From the NCBI RefSeq assembly GCF_036688685.1, contig NZ_JAQQPS010000013.1, forward strand, positions 1-64,000: a DNA stretch of 64,000 bases, written 5' to 3'. A model generated the notes under the pieces. It saw nothing but the letters and a program-made list of their open reading frames with translations. It was not told the DNA's origin and did not search any database. The DNA is from JALYUM01 sp036688685. Lineage in GTDB: Bacteria; Pseudomonadota; Gammaproteobacteria; Burkholderiales; Burkholderiaceae_D. Each line of letters opens with the position of its first letter. Positions within the stretch are counted from its first letter, which is position 1. Position numbers and translations under genes: made by a program. Shown in pieces: positions 17,098 to 26,420 of this stretch.

Positions 17098-19299
17098 TTG
17101 AACGTCATCCCCGCGGCCACCGCCACGTCCGATCGCGAAGTCGATCTGCTGTCCTGTGCGGACGAACCCATCCACATTCCGGGATCGATCCAGCCGCATG
17201 GCGTGCTGTTGTATTTTTGCATCAACGGTTTACTGGAAGGATGGAGCGCGAACGCGGTGTCGCTGGTCGATTCCACCCTGCAGATCGGTACGCCTTTTAC
17301 TGCACTGGGCTTGCCGGGCGAAACGCTGGGACTGATCCAGGATTGCGTCGACACGGCGCTTGACGGCGAAGCCGGCGCCAGCGTCGCCTCGATCACGGTG
17401 GGCGCGCGCGAATACGATTGCATCGTCCATGCATACCATTACCGTATCGTCGCCGAATTCGAAATCCGCACCGTGCCGGCGACCGACGTGGCCATGTTTG
17501 CCGTGCGGGCGCACGGCGCCATCGACCATTTGCGGCGCCAGAAGACGGTGGCCGGCCTGCTGGAGATTGCCGTCAGGCGCATCCGCGAGATGACCGGTTT
17601 CGACCGCGTGATGGCTTACCGTTTCCGCCAGGACGAGAGTGGCGACGTGATGGCCGAGGACCGCCGCGCCGATTTGACGCCCTACCTCGGTCAGCGCTAC
17701 CCCGCCAGCGATATCCCGGCCCAGGCTCGCCGCCTGTACGCTCTCAATACGCTGCGCGTGATCGCCGACATCGGCTACCAGAGCGTGCCGCTGCTGGGCG
17801 CCGCCGCCAGCGCGCCGCTGGACATGAGTTTTGCGGTGCTGCGCAGCGTGTCGCCGATCCACGTCGAATACCTGCAAAACATGGGCGTGGGCGCATCGAT
17901 GAGCGTGTCGATCGTCATCAACGGCCGCCTGTGGGGCCTGATTGCCTGTCATCACAATGGCCCGAAGCAGGTGCCGTACGCGATCCGCATGGCGGCCGAC
18001 GTGCTGGCGCAGGTACTGGCGTCGACCATCCAGAGCATCGAATCGAAACGTGACGCCGACGTGGTGCAGCAGGCGGCCAGCGCGCGCAGTGCGCTGGTCG
18101 AGTCGATGCTGCTCGACGACGATCCGCTCGAAGCGTTGCAGCTTCACGCCGAGGCCTTGCGCGCGAGCGGCCACGCCGCGGCCATGGTGTGCAGCCTGTA
18201 CGGCAAGGTGGTGGTGTACGGCGCTGTGCCGGCGCCGGTGGCCGAGGCCATCGTCGCTTCGCTGCCGGGTGGCAGCCACGAACTGCAAATGCGCGAACAG
18301 CGGGCCGACTGGCCGCAGTCTGCACGCGACACGATCAAAGGCTGGGTTGGCATGCTGGCCCTGCCGTTCGACCCGCCCGGCGGCGGCTGGTGCATCATGC
18401 TGCGCCAGGAACAGATCGAAAACGTGATCTGGGCCGGCCAACCCGAAAAGGGGATGCGGACCGGCCCGATGGGCGCGCGCCTGACCCCGCGCGGCTCGTT
18501 CGACGCCTGGTGCGAAACCGTGGTCGGCCATGCCGAGCCGTGGGAGCCGACCGTGCTGGCCAACGCCCGCCTGATGCTGGCCGAAATGCTGCGCGTGTCC
18601 ACCGAACGGCGCGCCCAGACCGAGTCGACCCGCGCGCAACTGCTGGCCATGCTGGGCCACGATCTGCGCGACCCGCTCCACTCGATCAATATGGCGGGCA
18701 TGGTGCTCGAGCGCGGCACCAATCAACAGGACGACAAGCAGGCCGGCATCGGGCGCCGCATCCAGTCGTCCAGCAACCGCATGCAGCGCCTGATCGGCCA
18801 GGTGCTCGACATGAGCCGCATCGACGGCGGCATTGGCCTGGGACTGGCGACCGAGCGCATCGATCTGGCGATGGTGGTGGAAGACCTGGTCGACGAGGCG
18901 CGCACGGCCTACCCTGCCATTGCCTACCAGCTCGATAACCGGCCGCAGACCTTCGTCCAGGCCGACAGCGCGCGCATGGCGCAGGTACTGTCGAACCTGC
19001 TGTCGAATGCGCGCCACCACGGCGAGCCAGGCCAGCCGATTGCCGTGCGGGCCGACATCGATGGCCACCATGCGCTCGTCGACGTGGTCAACCGGGGCGC
19101 GCCGATTCCATCCGACTCGGTCGCGACGCTATTCAATCCGTTCAAGCGCACCTCGCTGCACAACCCGCGCAACCGCACCGGCATGGGGTTGGGCCTCTAC
19201 ATCGCCCAGCAGATCGTGCGCGAGCACCGCGGCGAGCTGCTATACCGCCATGAAGAAGGCAAGGTGATCTTTACCGTGCGCCTGCCCCATCTGGCGTGA
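17098..19299 (+). CDS. Bacteriophytochrome sensor histidine kinase
   Basis: Red/far-red photoreceptor kinase of about 733 residues. The chromophore-binding Cys20 lies before the PAS domain (LLSCADEPIHIPGSIQPHG), the GAF domain contains the SDIPAQARRLY motif (Asp205), and the PHY domain has the tongue motif PRGSF (about 464). The kinase has the H-box His521 (HDLRDPLHS), an N-box (LSNLLSNARHH) and a GMGLGLYI G-box. There is no ATG near the start; TTG 17098 is preceded by AAGGA at 9 bases, while TTG 17074 is the alternative. No response regulator or haem oxygenase (biliverdin source) is adjacent. Confidence 0.9.
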   Translation: MNVIPAATATSDREVDLLSCADEPIHIPGSIQPHGVLLYFCINGLLEGWSANAVSLVDSTLQIGTPFTALGLPGETLGLIQDCVDTALDGEAGASVASITVGAREYDCIVHAYHYRIVAEFEIRTVPATDVAMFAVRAHGAIDHLRRQKTVAGLLEIAVRRIREMTGFDRVMAYRFRQDESGDVMAEDRRADLTPYLGQRYPASDIPAQARRLYALNTLRVIADIGYQSVPLLGAAASAPLDMSFAVLRSVSPIHVEYLQNMGVGASMSVSIVINGRLWGLIACHHNGPKQVPYAIRMAADVLAQVLASTIQSIESKRDADVVQQAASARSALVESMLLDDDPLEALQLHAEALRASGHAAAMVCSLYGKVVVYGAVPAPVAEAIVASLPGGSHELQMREQRADWPQSARDTIKGWVGMLALPFDPPGGGWCIMLRQEQIENVIWAGQPEKGMRTGPMGARLTPRGSFDAWCETVVGHAEPWEPTVLANARLMLAEMLRVSTERRAQTESTRAQLLAMLGHDLRDPLHSINMAGMVLERGTNQQDDKQAGIGRRIQSSSNRMQRLIGQVLDMSRIDGGIGLGLATERIDLAMVVEDLVDEARTAYPAIAYQLDNRPQTFVQADSARMAQVLSNLLSNARHHGEPGQPIAVRADIDGHHALVDVVNRGAPIPSDSVATLFNPFKRTSLHNPRNRTGMGLGLYIAQQIVREHRGELLYRHEEGKVIFTVRLPHLA

Positions 19300-19397
19300 A
19301 GCGCTACAACAGCGCGTATGCTGCAACGCAATAATGTACTGACGAGGGCGCGGGGCGCATGGTAGGCTGACGACCTCGTCTACTCCACCCTGCCTGC

Positions 19398-20003
19398 ATG
19401 CATCTCATCACGTTCATCGAAATCATGGCGATCCTGGTCGGGGCATTTTCCGGCTTTATCGAAGCACGCCGGAAACGCATGGACCTGGTGGGCGTGTTCA
19501 CGGTGGCGTTCATTACGGCGTTCGGCGGCGGCACGCTGCGCGACATCCTGCTCGACAAGCGTCCGCTGTTCTGGGTCACGCACCAGGAATACGCAATTTT
19601 GATTTTCGTGCTGGCCCTGGTGGCCTCGCCGCTGATCCGCACGCTGCGCCAGATCGTCTCCGAACGCTTGATCGTGATTGCCGATGCGGTGGGATTGGGA
19701 CTGTTTTCGATTGCCGGTGTGTCAGCCGCGCTGGACGCCGAGATGCCGCTGTTCATCGCGTCGATGATGGGCGTGATCACCGGCATTTTCGGCGGCGTCG
19801 CGCGCGACATCGTGTGTAACGAAGTGCCAATGGTATTCCGGGACGGCAAACCGTATGCGATCTGCGCGTTCCTCGGCAACTGGCTCTTCCTTGGCATGCT
19901 GCAGTACGGTTTCCCGCACGATTTCGCGCTCTGGTCGAGCGCCTTGTTCATCAGCGGACTGCGCCTGATCACCTGGAAATTCGACCTCCGCATGGGCCGC
20001 TGA
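19398..20003 (+). CDS. TRIC cation channel family protein (UPF0126)
   Basis: A 201-residue inner-membrane protein with about seven hydrophobic segments in two repeats, each bearing the glycine-rich kink of the family (TAFGGGTLRDILLDK and IFGGVARDIVCNE). Prokaryotic TRIC proteins form trimeric monovalent cation channels; the physiological role is uncertain. Transcribed alone, about 100 bases after the phytochrome gene, and convergent with glnB, whose stop is only 9 bases away. Confidence 0.88.
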   Translation: MHLITFIEIMAILVGAFSGFIEARRKRMDLVGVFTVAFITAFGGGTLRDILLDKRPLFWVTHQEYAILIFVLALVASPLIRTLRQIVSERLIVIADAVGLGLFSIAGVSAALDAEMPLFIASMMGVITGIFGGVARDIVCNEVPMVFRDGKPYAICAFLGNWLFLGMLQYGFPHDFALWSSALFISGLRLITWKFDLRMGR

Positions 20004-20012
20004 ACAACTGAT

Positions 20013-20351
20013 TTACACCGCTTCGGGGCCGGTTTCGCCGGTACGGATGCGGATGACTTGCTCGACGTTCTGCACGAAAATCTTGCCGTCGCCGATCTTG
20101 CCGGTGCGCGCGGCCTTGATGATGGCGTCGACCACCTGATCGGCCATGGCGTCATCGACCACCACTTCGATTTTTACTTTCGGCAGGAAGTCGACCACGT
20201 ATTCGGCGCCGCGGTACAGCTCGGTGTGCCCCTTCTGGCGGCCGAAACCTTTCACTTCGGTGACGGTCAAACCGGTGACGTTGACGTCGGCCAGCGCTTC
20301 GCGCACTTCGTCGAGCTTGAATGGTTTGATGACACAGGTAATTTGTTTCAT
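20013..20351 (-). CDS. glnB: Nitrogen regulatory protein P-II
   Basis: A 112-residue trimeric signal protein that reports 2-oxoglutarate, ATP/ADP and, through uridylylation, glutamine. The T-loop contains Tyr51 (LYRGAEYVVDFLPK), and both PII signatures are visible, with the C-terminal GKIFVQNVEQVIRIRTGE. It lies 23 bases downstream of nadE on the same strand, an arrangement that links nitrogen status to glutamine-dependent NAD synthesis. glnB versus glnK cannot be told with certainty; no amtB is adjacent, which favours glnB. Confidence 0.92.
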   Translation of the reverse strand: MKQITCVIKPFKLDEVREALADVNVTGLTVTEVKGFGRQKGHTELYRGAEYVVDFLPKVKIEVVVDDAMADQVVDAIIKAARTGKIGDGKIFVQNVEQVIRIRTGETGPEAV

Positions 20352-20374
20352 GATTTCTCCTTGGTGAATGGGTG

Positions 20375-22456
20375 TTATTTTACCGGGCCTTCGGCGGGAA
20401 CCCTGTCCAGGTCGGCCAGCCAGACCACGGCCTCGGCATCGCTCGGGGCGCGCCAGTCGCCGCGCGGCGACAAAGAGCCGCCATTGCCGACCTTCGGCGC
20501 ATTCGGCACGCAGCTGCGCTTGAATTGGCTGGTTTTAAAGAAGCGCCAGACGAAAATTTTCATGTTGCGCTTGATGGCGGCCAGGTCGTATTCATTGTGC
20601 ACGGCGATTTCCTCGCTGTCCGGCCAGCGGCCGTTCTCGCGGTCGTGCCACGCGCACCAGGCCAGGAACGCCACCTTCGACGGCGCAAAGCCATAGCGCA
20701 GGATGTAGTACAACGTGAAATCCTGCAGCTCGTACGGGCCGATGACGTCTTCCGTGATCTGGGCCGGCGCACTGTCGGCACTTTTGCCCGGCACCAGTTC
20801 GGGGCTGACCTCGGTGGCCAGCACGGCCAGCAGCGTGGCCGAACCGGCCGTCCCGATTGCGCCCGTGTCCGCCACCCAGCGCACCAGATGCTTGATCAGC
20901 GTCTTCGGCACGCTGGCATTGACGTTGTAGTGCGACATGTGGTCGCCCACGCCATAGGTGCACCACCCCAGCGCCAGCTCGGACAAATCACCCGTGCCGA
21001 TCACGATGCCATTATGGAAATTGGCCAGCCGGAACAGGTGATTCGTGCGCTCACCCGCCTGGACATTTTCGAAGGTGATATCGTACTCTTCCTTGCCGGC
21101 CGCATACGGGTGGCCCAGGTCTTTCAGCATCTGGATGCAGCTCGGGCGAATGTCGATCTCAGCTGCCTGGCAACCGACCGCCGCCATCAGCGCATGCGCC
21201 TGCTCGAGCGTGCGGCGGCTGGTGGCAAAGCCCGGCATGGTGTAGGCCAGAATATTCGTGCGCGGGAGGTTCAAGCGATCCATGGCCTTGGCGCAGACCA
21301 GCAGCGCGTGCGTCGAGTCGAGTCCGCCCGAGACCCCGATGACGACTTTTGAAATATTGCTGGAGGACAGACGCTGCACCAGCGCCTGCACCTGAATGTT
21401 GTAGACCTCGGTGCAGCGCTCGTCGCGCCGGGCCTGATCGGCCGGGACGTACGGGAAGCGCTCTACCACGCGCTGCAAGGGCAGGTCGCGCGTCAGTGGC
21501 AGCGCCAGCGGCACGGGAATCACGCGGAAGGCCGCGACCTCGGCCGCATGGCGGCGTGCCGACTGGCCGAACGTACCGGTATGCATGCGCTCATGCGACA
21601 AGCGGCCCAGGTCGACGTCGGCGTAGACGATGTGCGCATCGTCCGAAAAGCGTTCGGACTCGGCCAGCAATTCACCCTTTTCGTAGATGATGGCCTGGCC
21701 ATCCCACGCCATGTCGGTCGACGATTCGCCGCGGCCCGCCGACGTGTACAGGTAAGCGGCCAGGCAGCGCGCCGATTGCTGGCCGACCAACTGGTGCCGA
21801 TATCCGCTTTTGCCCACCAACACATTCGACGCGGACAGGTTGACCAGCACCGTGGCGCCGGCCAGCGCGGCAAACGACGACGGTGGAATCGGCACCCAGA
21901 CGTCTTCGCAAATTTCGACGTGGAAGCGCAGCAGCGGCTGGTTTTCCAGCTCGAATAACAGGCCGGCGCCGAACGGCACGCGCTGGCCAGCCACGGTGAT
22001 CTCGGTGACAGGCGCATTTTCCGCAGCACTAAACTGCCGGTTTTCGTAAAATTCGCCATAATTAGGTAAATAGCTTTTGGGAACCACGCCCAATAGGCGA
22101 CCATTGGCAAGCACGGCGGCGCAATTGAACAGCTGGTGTTGCACGCGCAGCGGCAGGCCGACGATGATGGCGACCGGCAGATCGGTCGATGCAGCGATGA
22201 CGGTTGCCAGTGCGGCTTCGCAGGCATCGAGCAGGGCACGCTGGTGGAACAGATCGTCGCAGGTGTAGGCGGACAGGCCCAGTTCAGGGAAGGCCACCAG
22301 CACCGCGCCTGCATCGGCAGCCTGACGCGCCAGGGCGACAGTCTGCGCGGCATTGAAAACAGGGTCGGCGATTTTGCAGACCGGAATGGCAACCGCGACG
22401 CGTGCGAACTGGTGCGCGTAGAGGTTGAAAAAATGCGGGAAAGATGGCTGGGTCAT
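20375..22456 (-). CDS. nadE: Glutamine-dependent NAD(+) synthetase
   Basis: Final step of NAD synthesis, amidating nicotinate adenine dinucleotide with ammonia taken from glutamine. The 693-residue two-domain form has an N-terminal nitrilase-type glutaminase (about 20-300), with the Glu in FPELGLSAY and the nucleophile Cys in HVEICEDVW, and a C-terminal ATP-pyrophosphatase domain with the SGGLDS P-loop (VIGVSGGLDSTHALL). An ammonia-channel enzyme is therefore expected. Followed by glnB. Its start at 22456 leaves only about 75 bases to the next plus-strand gene. Confidence 0.93.
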   Translation of the reverse strand: MTQPSFPHFFNLYAHQFARVAVAIPVCKIADPVFNAAQTVALARQAADAGAVLVAFPELGLSAYTCDDLFHQRALLDACEAALATVIAASTDLPVAIIVGLPLRVQHQLFNCAAVLANGRLLGVVPKSYLPNYGEFYENRQFSAAENAPVTEITVAGQRVPFGAGLLFELENQPLLRFHVEICEDVWVPIPPSSFAALAGATVLVNLSASNVLVGKSGYRHQLVGQQSARCLAAYLYTSAGRGESSTDMAWDGQAIIYEKGELLAESERFSDDAHIVYADVDLGRLSHERMHTGTFGQSARRHAAEVAAFRVIPVPLALPLTRDLPLQRVVERFPYVPADQARRDERCTEVYNIQVQALVQRLSSSNISKVVIGVSGGLDSTHALLVCAKAMDRLNLPRTNILAYTMPGFATSRRTLEQAHALMAAVGCQAAEIDIRPSCIQMLKDLGHPYAAGKEEYDITFENVQAGERTNHLFRLANFHNGIVIGTGDLSELALGWCTYGVGDHMSHYNVNASVPKTLIKHLVRWVADTGAIGTAGSATLLAVLATEVSPELVPGKSADSAPAQITEDVIGPYELQDFTLYYILRYGFAPSKVAFLAWCAWHDRENGRWPDSEEIAVHNEYDLAAIKRNMKIFVWRFFKTSQFKRSCVPNAPKVGNGGSLSPRGDWRAPSDAEAVVWLADLDRVPAEGPVK

Positions 22457-22529
22457 AGGGGTTCTTCAGGCTGTTTCGCCGGCGTGTTTCGCGGTGCGTT
22501 CTGCTTCTTCATTTGCTAAGAAAGTCACT

Positions 22530-23666
22530 TTGAATTATCGCACGCATATTGTTTCTTCTCTCGACGAGATCGGCCAGGCCGCGTGGGACGACCTCGTCGC
22601 CGCCCAGGACAAGCCGAATCCGTTTTTGTCGTACGCTTTCCTGCACGCGCTGCACGCATCCGGCAGCGCCGCGCCCGACGCAGGCTGGCAGCCCCAGTTC
22701 CTGACGCTGTTCGACGGCGACGATCTGCTGGTCGCCGCCCTGCCCCTTTACGTCAAGTACCACTCCTACGGCGAGTACGTGTTTGACTGGGCCTGGGCCG
22801 AGGCGTACGAGAGGAATGGCCTCGACTATTACCCGAAGCTGCTGTCGGCCATTCCGTTCACACCCGTCACGGGCCCGCGCCTGCTGGCGCGTGACGCGAC
22901 CGCGCGCGCGGCATTGGTCCAGGTGATGAAAAAAACCCAGAAGGCGACCAAGGTGTCGTCCCTTCACATCCTGTATCCGCCGGAAAGCGAAGCGAAGCAG
23001 CTCGAAGCGGCCGGCTACATGTTGCGCAGCGGCGTGCAGTTCCACTGGATCAACCAGGACTATGCCGACTTCGACGCCTTCCTGGCGACGCTGGAAACGA
23101 AGAAACGCAAAAACATCCGCGCGGAACGCAGGAAAGTCGCCGAGGCCGGCGTGCTGCTGCGGCGCGTGCGCGGCGCCCAGGCGACCGAGGCGGACTGGCG
23201 CCTGTTCAACCGCTGCTACCGCCATACCTACGCGGCGCACCACTCGACGCCCTACCTGAACCTGGATTTTTTCAAGCGCATCGGCGCGACGATGCCGGAC
23301 AACATTCTGCTGGTCATTGCCGAGCGCGACGGCCAGCCGATTGCGGCCTCGCTCGTCATCCACAACGAGGACACGCTGTTCGGCCGCTACTGGGGAGAGC
23401 TGGAGCACGTGCCCTGCCTGCATTTCGAGGCCTCGTACTACCAGCCGCTAGAATTCTGCATCGAGCACGGCATCAAGGTGTTCGAAGGCGGCGCCCAGGG
23501 CGAGCACAAGATGGCGCGCGGTTTCCTGCCGACCCGGACCTGGTCGGCCCACTGGCTGGCGCAACCGGCGTTTGCCGATGCGGTGGCACATTTCCTGGAA
23601 CGGGAAAGCGGCGGCATCGAGCAATACATTGATGAACTGAACGACCGCAATCCGTTCAAGGGCTGA
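22530..23666 (+). CDS. GNAT/FemAB-like acyltransferase (peptidogalycan-type, DUF482)
   Basis: About 378 residues matching the DUF482/peptidogalycan branch of the GNAT superfamily. Signs are NPFLSYAFLHALHASGSA near the N-terminus, the aromatic FDWAWAEAYERNGLDYYPKL block, TKKRKNIRAERRKV, and the C-terminal GGAQGEHKMARGFLP motif. The function is not established; FemAB relatives transfer aminoacyl groups to cell-wall precursors. No ATG gives a clean start: I chose TTG 22530 (LNYRTHIVSS), after a weak AAGAAAG, because the ATG/TTG at 22425 would lie inside nadE. It is followed one base later by the next gene. Confidence 0.8.
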   Translation: MNYRTHIVSSLDEIGQAAWDDLVAAQDKPNPFLSYAFLHALHASGSAAPDAGWQPQFLTLFDGDDLLVAALPLYVKYHSYGEYVFDWAWAEAYERNGLDYYPKLLSAIPFTPVTGPRLLARDATARAALVQVMKKTQKATKVSSLHILYPPESEAKQLEAAGYMLRSGVQFHWINQDYADFDAFLATLETKKRKNIRAERRKVAEAGVLLRRVRGAQATEADWRLFNRCYRHTYAAHHSTPYLNLDFFKRIGATMPDNILLVIAERDGQPIAASLVIHNEDTLFGRYWGELEHVPCLHFEASYYQPLEFCIEHGIKVFEGGAQGEHKMARGFLPTRTWSAHWLAQPAFADAVAHFLERESGGIEQYIDELNDRNPFKG

Positions 23667-23667
23667 G

Positions 23668-24330
23668 GTGCAAGCGCGGCGCAGGCACCCCCTTTTGCTA
23701 ATCCTGATCCTGCTGCTGCACACGGTGGCGCTGTGGCTGCTGGCGCGCCAGCACGGCATGCGCGTTCCCACGCCAGTCGAACAGGCACAGCGCATCACTT
23801 ACCTGCTGCCGGTGCCGCCGCCACGCGCGAAACCGCCGCCGCTCACGCGCCCGCGCGCCGAACCGGCAACACCGCGCGCAGTGGCCACCGAGGCGCAGAA
23901 AACCAGCGCGATGCCAAGCGCCACGCCGCAGCCTGTCGCAAGTCTGCCGGCGCCGGAACCGCATCGGCCCAGCGGCGCCGAGATTCTCGAACAGGCCCGG
24001 CAGGACATGCCGCGCATCGAGCGGGAATTGCGCAACAATGTACCGACCAAACTGACCCTGCAGCCCGATTCGTTTCGCTACAAGCTCGAGCATGGCATCG
24101 CGGACGCCTATGTGGGCGGCGACCAGCGCGTGACGGTCGATTTTTATACGTCGCCCGACAACGTGCACTACATGCGCATGACCAAACGCGGCAAGTCGTG
24201 GTGCACGATGAACGGCGGGCCGGTCACCCTGGCCCGCGCGAACGGCATCGGGGTCGACAAGGACACCAAGGTCAATTGCCCAGCGGCGTCGCCGATGGAA
24301 TGGAAAGACATGCCGTATCTGAATGATTAA
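23668..24330 (+). CDS. Single-pass, TonB-like hypothetical protein
   Basis: A 220-residue protein starting at GTG 23668, immediately after the GNAT gene. One N-terminal membrane helix (LLLILILLLHTVALWLLA) is followed by a Pro/Ala-rich extended stretch (about 50-110; PVPPPRAKPPPLTRPR) and then a compact C-terminal region with two Cys (SWCTMN, KVNCP) that may form a periplasmic disulfide-bonded domain. The layout recalls TonB or cell-envelope spanning proteins but there is no TonB C-terminal motif. Its end overlaps by 4 bases the convergent TonB-dependent receptor gene. Confidence 0.6.
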   Translation: MQARRRHPLLLILILLLHTVALWLLARQHGMRVPTPVEQAQRITYLLPVPPPRAKPPPLTRPRAEPATPRAVATEAQKTSAMPSATPQPVASLPAPEPHRPSGAEILEQARQDMPRIERELRNNVPTKLTLQPDSFRYKLEHGIADAYVGGDQRVTVDFYTSPDNVHYMRMTKRGKSWCTMNGGPVTLARANGIGVDKDTKVNCPAASPMEWKDMPYLND

Positions 24331-26330
24331 AAGTGCGCGCGCACGCCAAACACGACATTGCGGCCCGGCAGCGGCGCCACATCCTTCAGCAGCGATGTCG
24401 ACAGGCGGATATCTTCGTTCAGCAGGTTCTTCGCCAGCAGGAAGTAGGTGATATCCACATTGGCCAGCTTCTGCGTGTACGACACGTTCGCGCCCAGCTG
24501 GTTGTAGGATGCCGTCGTCGTCGATTCGAACGACGCCAGGCGCTCCTGGCCGGCGCCATGTACCAGCGACGCGCCCGCGCGCCATGCGCCATCCTTGTAG
24601 CCGATCGATGCACCGACCCGGTCGGCCGGTTGCAGCGGCAGACTACCGGCATTGTCGAGGCGGCCTTTCGAGGTGTCGGCAAACACGCGGCCATTCCAGC
24701 CATTGCCCAGCGCGTTGTACGTGAGCTCGGCCTCGACACCCTGGATGGTGGCCGGCGCCTGCTGGAAGATGCGCTGGCGCAGCGAGCTGCCATCCGCGAC
24801 CACATTGCCCTCCTCATCGACCAGCGTGCCGTTCACATTGCCGAAGATGTAGTTATCGACCTTGTTGCGGAAGGCATTCGCTTTCCAGCGGATCAAGCCG
24901 GTGTTTTTTTCCAGGCTCAGCTCGAAGTTTTTCGACGATTCCTTTTTAAAATCCGGGTTACCGATATCAAAGGTTTCAGTGGCATCGTGCGGACCGCCCG
25001 AATACAACTCTTCCGTGGCCGGTGCGCGTTCGGCGTACGACAGTGTCAGGCCGGCCGCGTAGCCAGGGGTAAACGTCCACATGCCGCCGACCGAGCCGGA
25101 CTTGAGCGAGAAATTCCGCTCGACATTGCTGACCGGCTTGCGCTCGACCGATTCCAGCCGGCCGCCCGCGCTCAGCACGACAGGACCGAGCTTGACTTCT
25201 TCGACCAGGAACGCTGCCTGCGAGGTCGAATGCGTGACCGGCACCGTGTCCGCGCCGCCTGTGGGGCTCAAGGCCGAAAAGTGGTTGTTGTCGGTCTGGA
25301 TGCCGAACGTGCCGCGCATATTGTGCAGCGCCGCGATCGGGCTGTGGGTCAGCTCGGCACGCGTTTCGACGGTACGGTTGGTGAACAGCACTGCCGGCGA
25401 ATTGTCCTCGTTCAGTTCGGCGTGGTTGTAGTCGGTGTAGCCGGCCTTGAACTTGAACGACTCGAAGCCGGCAAAGGGGTTTCTCACCAGGCTGTCGATA
25501 TCGTAACGGGTCTGGGCCTGGTCGATTTTCGAGCCTTCTGCGCTCGGAATGCCGTACACATTGCTCAGCTTCGAGGCCGACGCGCCAATAAAACCCCAGT
25601 CGGCGATGTAGGAACCGCCCAGGCCCCAGCTGCGTTCCTTGGTGCCGGAATGCGGCAAACGGCCCGCACCCGCTTCCGGGTCGCCCTCGATACGCTGGCC
25701 GGGAATTTTATAGTCGTCGGCGTTGCGGATATTGCCATCCGCGTGCAGGGCGAACTGGCCGACGGCCGTGTCGATGGTACCCGAGGCATTCTTGCCGCTG
25801 TCGACGGTGCTGTAGCGCGTCTCGACGGTGCCGGTGGTCTGCTTTTCCAGCGCGGTCGGAATGCGCTCGTTGACGACGTTGACCAGGCCGCCGATCGCGC
25901 CGGAACCGTACAGCAAGGCCGCCGGCCCGCGCAGGATTTCGATCTGCTGGGCGACCGCGCCTTCACTGGCCACCGCGTGGTCATTCGACAGGCCGGAGAC
26001 GTCGGAAGTCGCCATGCCATTTTCCAGCATCTTGACGCGGGCGCCTTCCATGCCGCGGATGATCGGACGCGACGCACCAGCGCCGAAGGCCGAGGCCGAT
26101 ACGCCGAGTTCCTGCGCCAGCGTTTCACCCAGCGAGCTGCCGACCTTGTCGCGCAGTTCATCGCCGGAAATCACTTTGGCGGGGTTCAGAATCTGGTCGC
26201 TGTCGGCATTCTTGAACGGGCTGGCCGTCACGACGACTTTTGGAACGACCTGGTCGGCATTGTCTGCAAAAGCGAAGGACGAGAACGTGGACAGCACGGC
26301 AGCTGCCAGCAGGGTATGTTGGATTTTCAT
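24327..26330 (-). CDS. ZnuD-like TonB-dependent outer-membrane receptor
   Basis: A 667-residue receptor with signal peptide (MKIQHTLLAAAVLSTFSSFA), TonB-box region (VVPKVVVTASPF), plug domain (about 55-160; GASRPIIRGMEGARVKMLEN and ILRGPAALLYGSGAIGG) and a 22-strand barrel ending in Phe (GRNVVFGVRAHF). The SNDHAV and NLLNEDIRLSTSLLKDVAPL segments match the ZnuD zinc/haem receptor family. It lacks the histidine-rich extracellular loop that marks many ZnuD proteins, so the metal is uncertain. A small CxxC protein gene lies directly upstream on the same strand. Confidence 0.8.
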   Translation of the reverse strand: MKIQHTLLAAAVLSTFSSFAFADNADQVVPKVVVTASPFKNADSDQILNPAKVISGDELRDKVGSSLGETLAQELGVSASAFGAGASRPIIRGMEGARVKMLENGMATSDVSGLSNDHAVASEGAVAQQIEILRGPAALLYGSGAIGGLVNVVNERIPTALEKQTTGTVETRYSTVDSGKNASGTIDTAVGQFALHADGNIRNADDYKIPGQRIEGDPEAGAGRLPHSGTKERSWGLGGSYIADWGFIGASASKLSNVYGIPSAEGSKIDQAQTRYDIDSLVRNPFAGFESFKFKAGYTDYNHAELNEDNSPAVLFTNRTVETRAELTHSPIAALHNMRGTFGIQTDNNHFSALSPTGGADTVPVTHSTSQAAFLVEEVKLGPVVLSAGGRLESVERKPVSNVERNFSLKSGSVGGMWTFTPGYAAGLTLSYAERAPATEELYSGGPHDATETFDIGNPDFKKESSKNFELSLEKNTGLIRWKANAFRNKVDNYIFGNVNGTLVDEEGNVVADGSSLRQRIFQQAPATIQGVEAELTYNALGNGWNGRVFADTSKGRLDNAGSLPLQPADRVGASIGYKDGAWRAGASLVHGAGQERLASFESTTTASYNQLGANVSYTQKLANVDITYFLLAKNLLNEDIRLSTSLLKDVAPLPGRNVVFGVRAHF

Positions 26331-26345
26331 GGTTCAAACCTTTGA

Positions 26346-26420
26346 ATAACAAAATGGGATGCGTACGGACGCGCCGGCACAAACGCGCCAGCGCAGTCCA
26401 GAAAAGACGGATTTTGTTAT
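26346..26420. promoter_or_regulatory. Inverted repeat ATAACAAAAT flanking the receptor leader
   Basis: ATAACAAAAT at 26346-26355 and its exact reverse complement ATTTTGTTAT at 26411-26420 stand 55 bases apart, just upstream of the ZnuD-like gene; the right arm covers the stop codon of the upstream small gene. AT-rich arms of this kind could be a metalloregulator (Zur/Fur-type) target pair or the ends of an RNA stem. There is no direct evidence for either. Confidence 0.35.

Noticed and set aside
17074..17100. Bacteriophytochrome start at TTG 17074
   Set aside because: AAGGA sits at proper distance for TTG 17098, not for 17074; kept only as an alternative.
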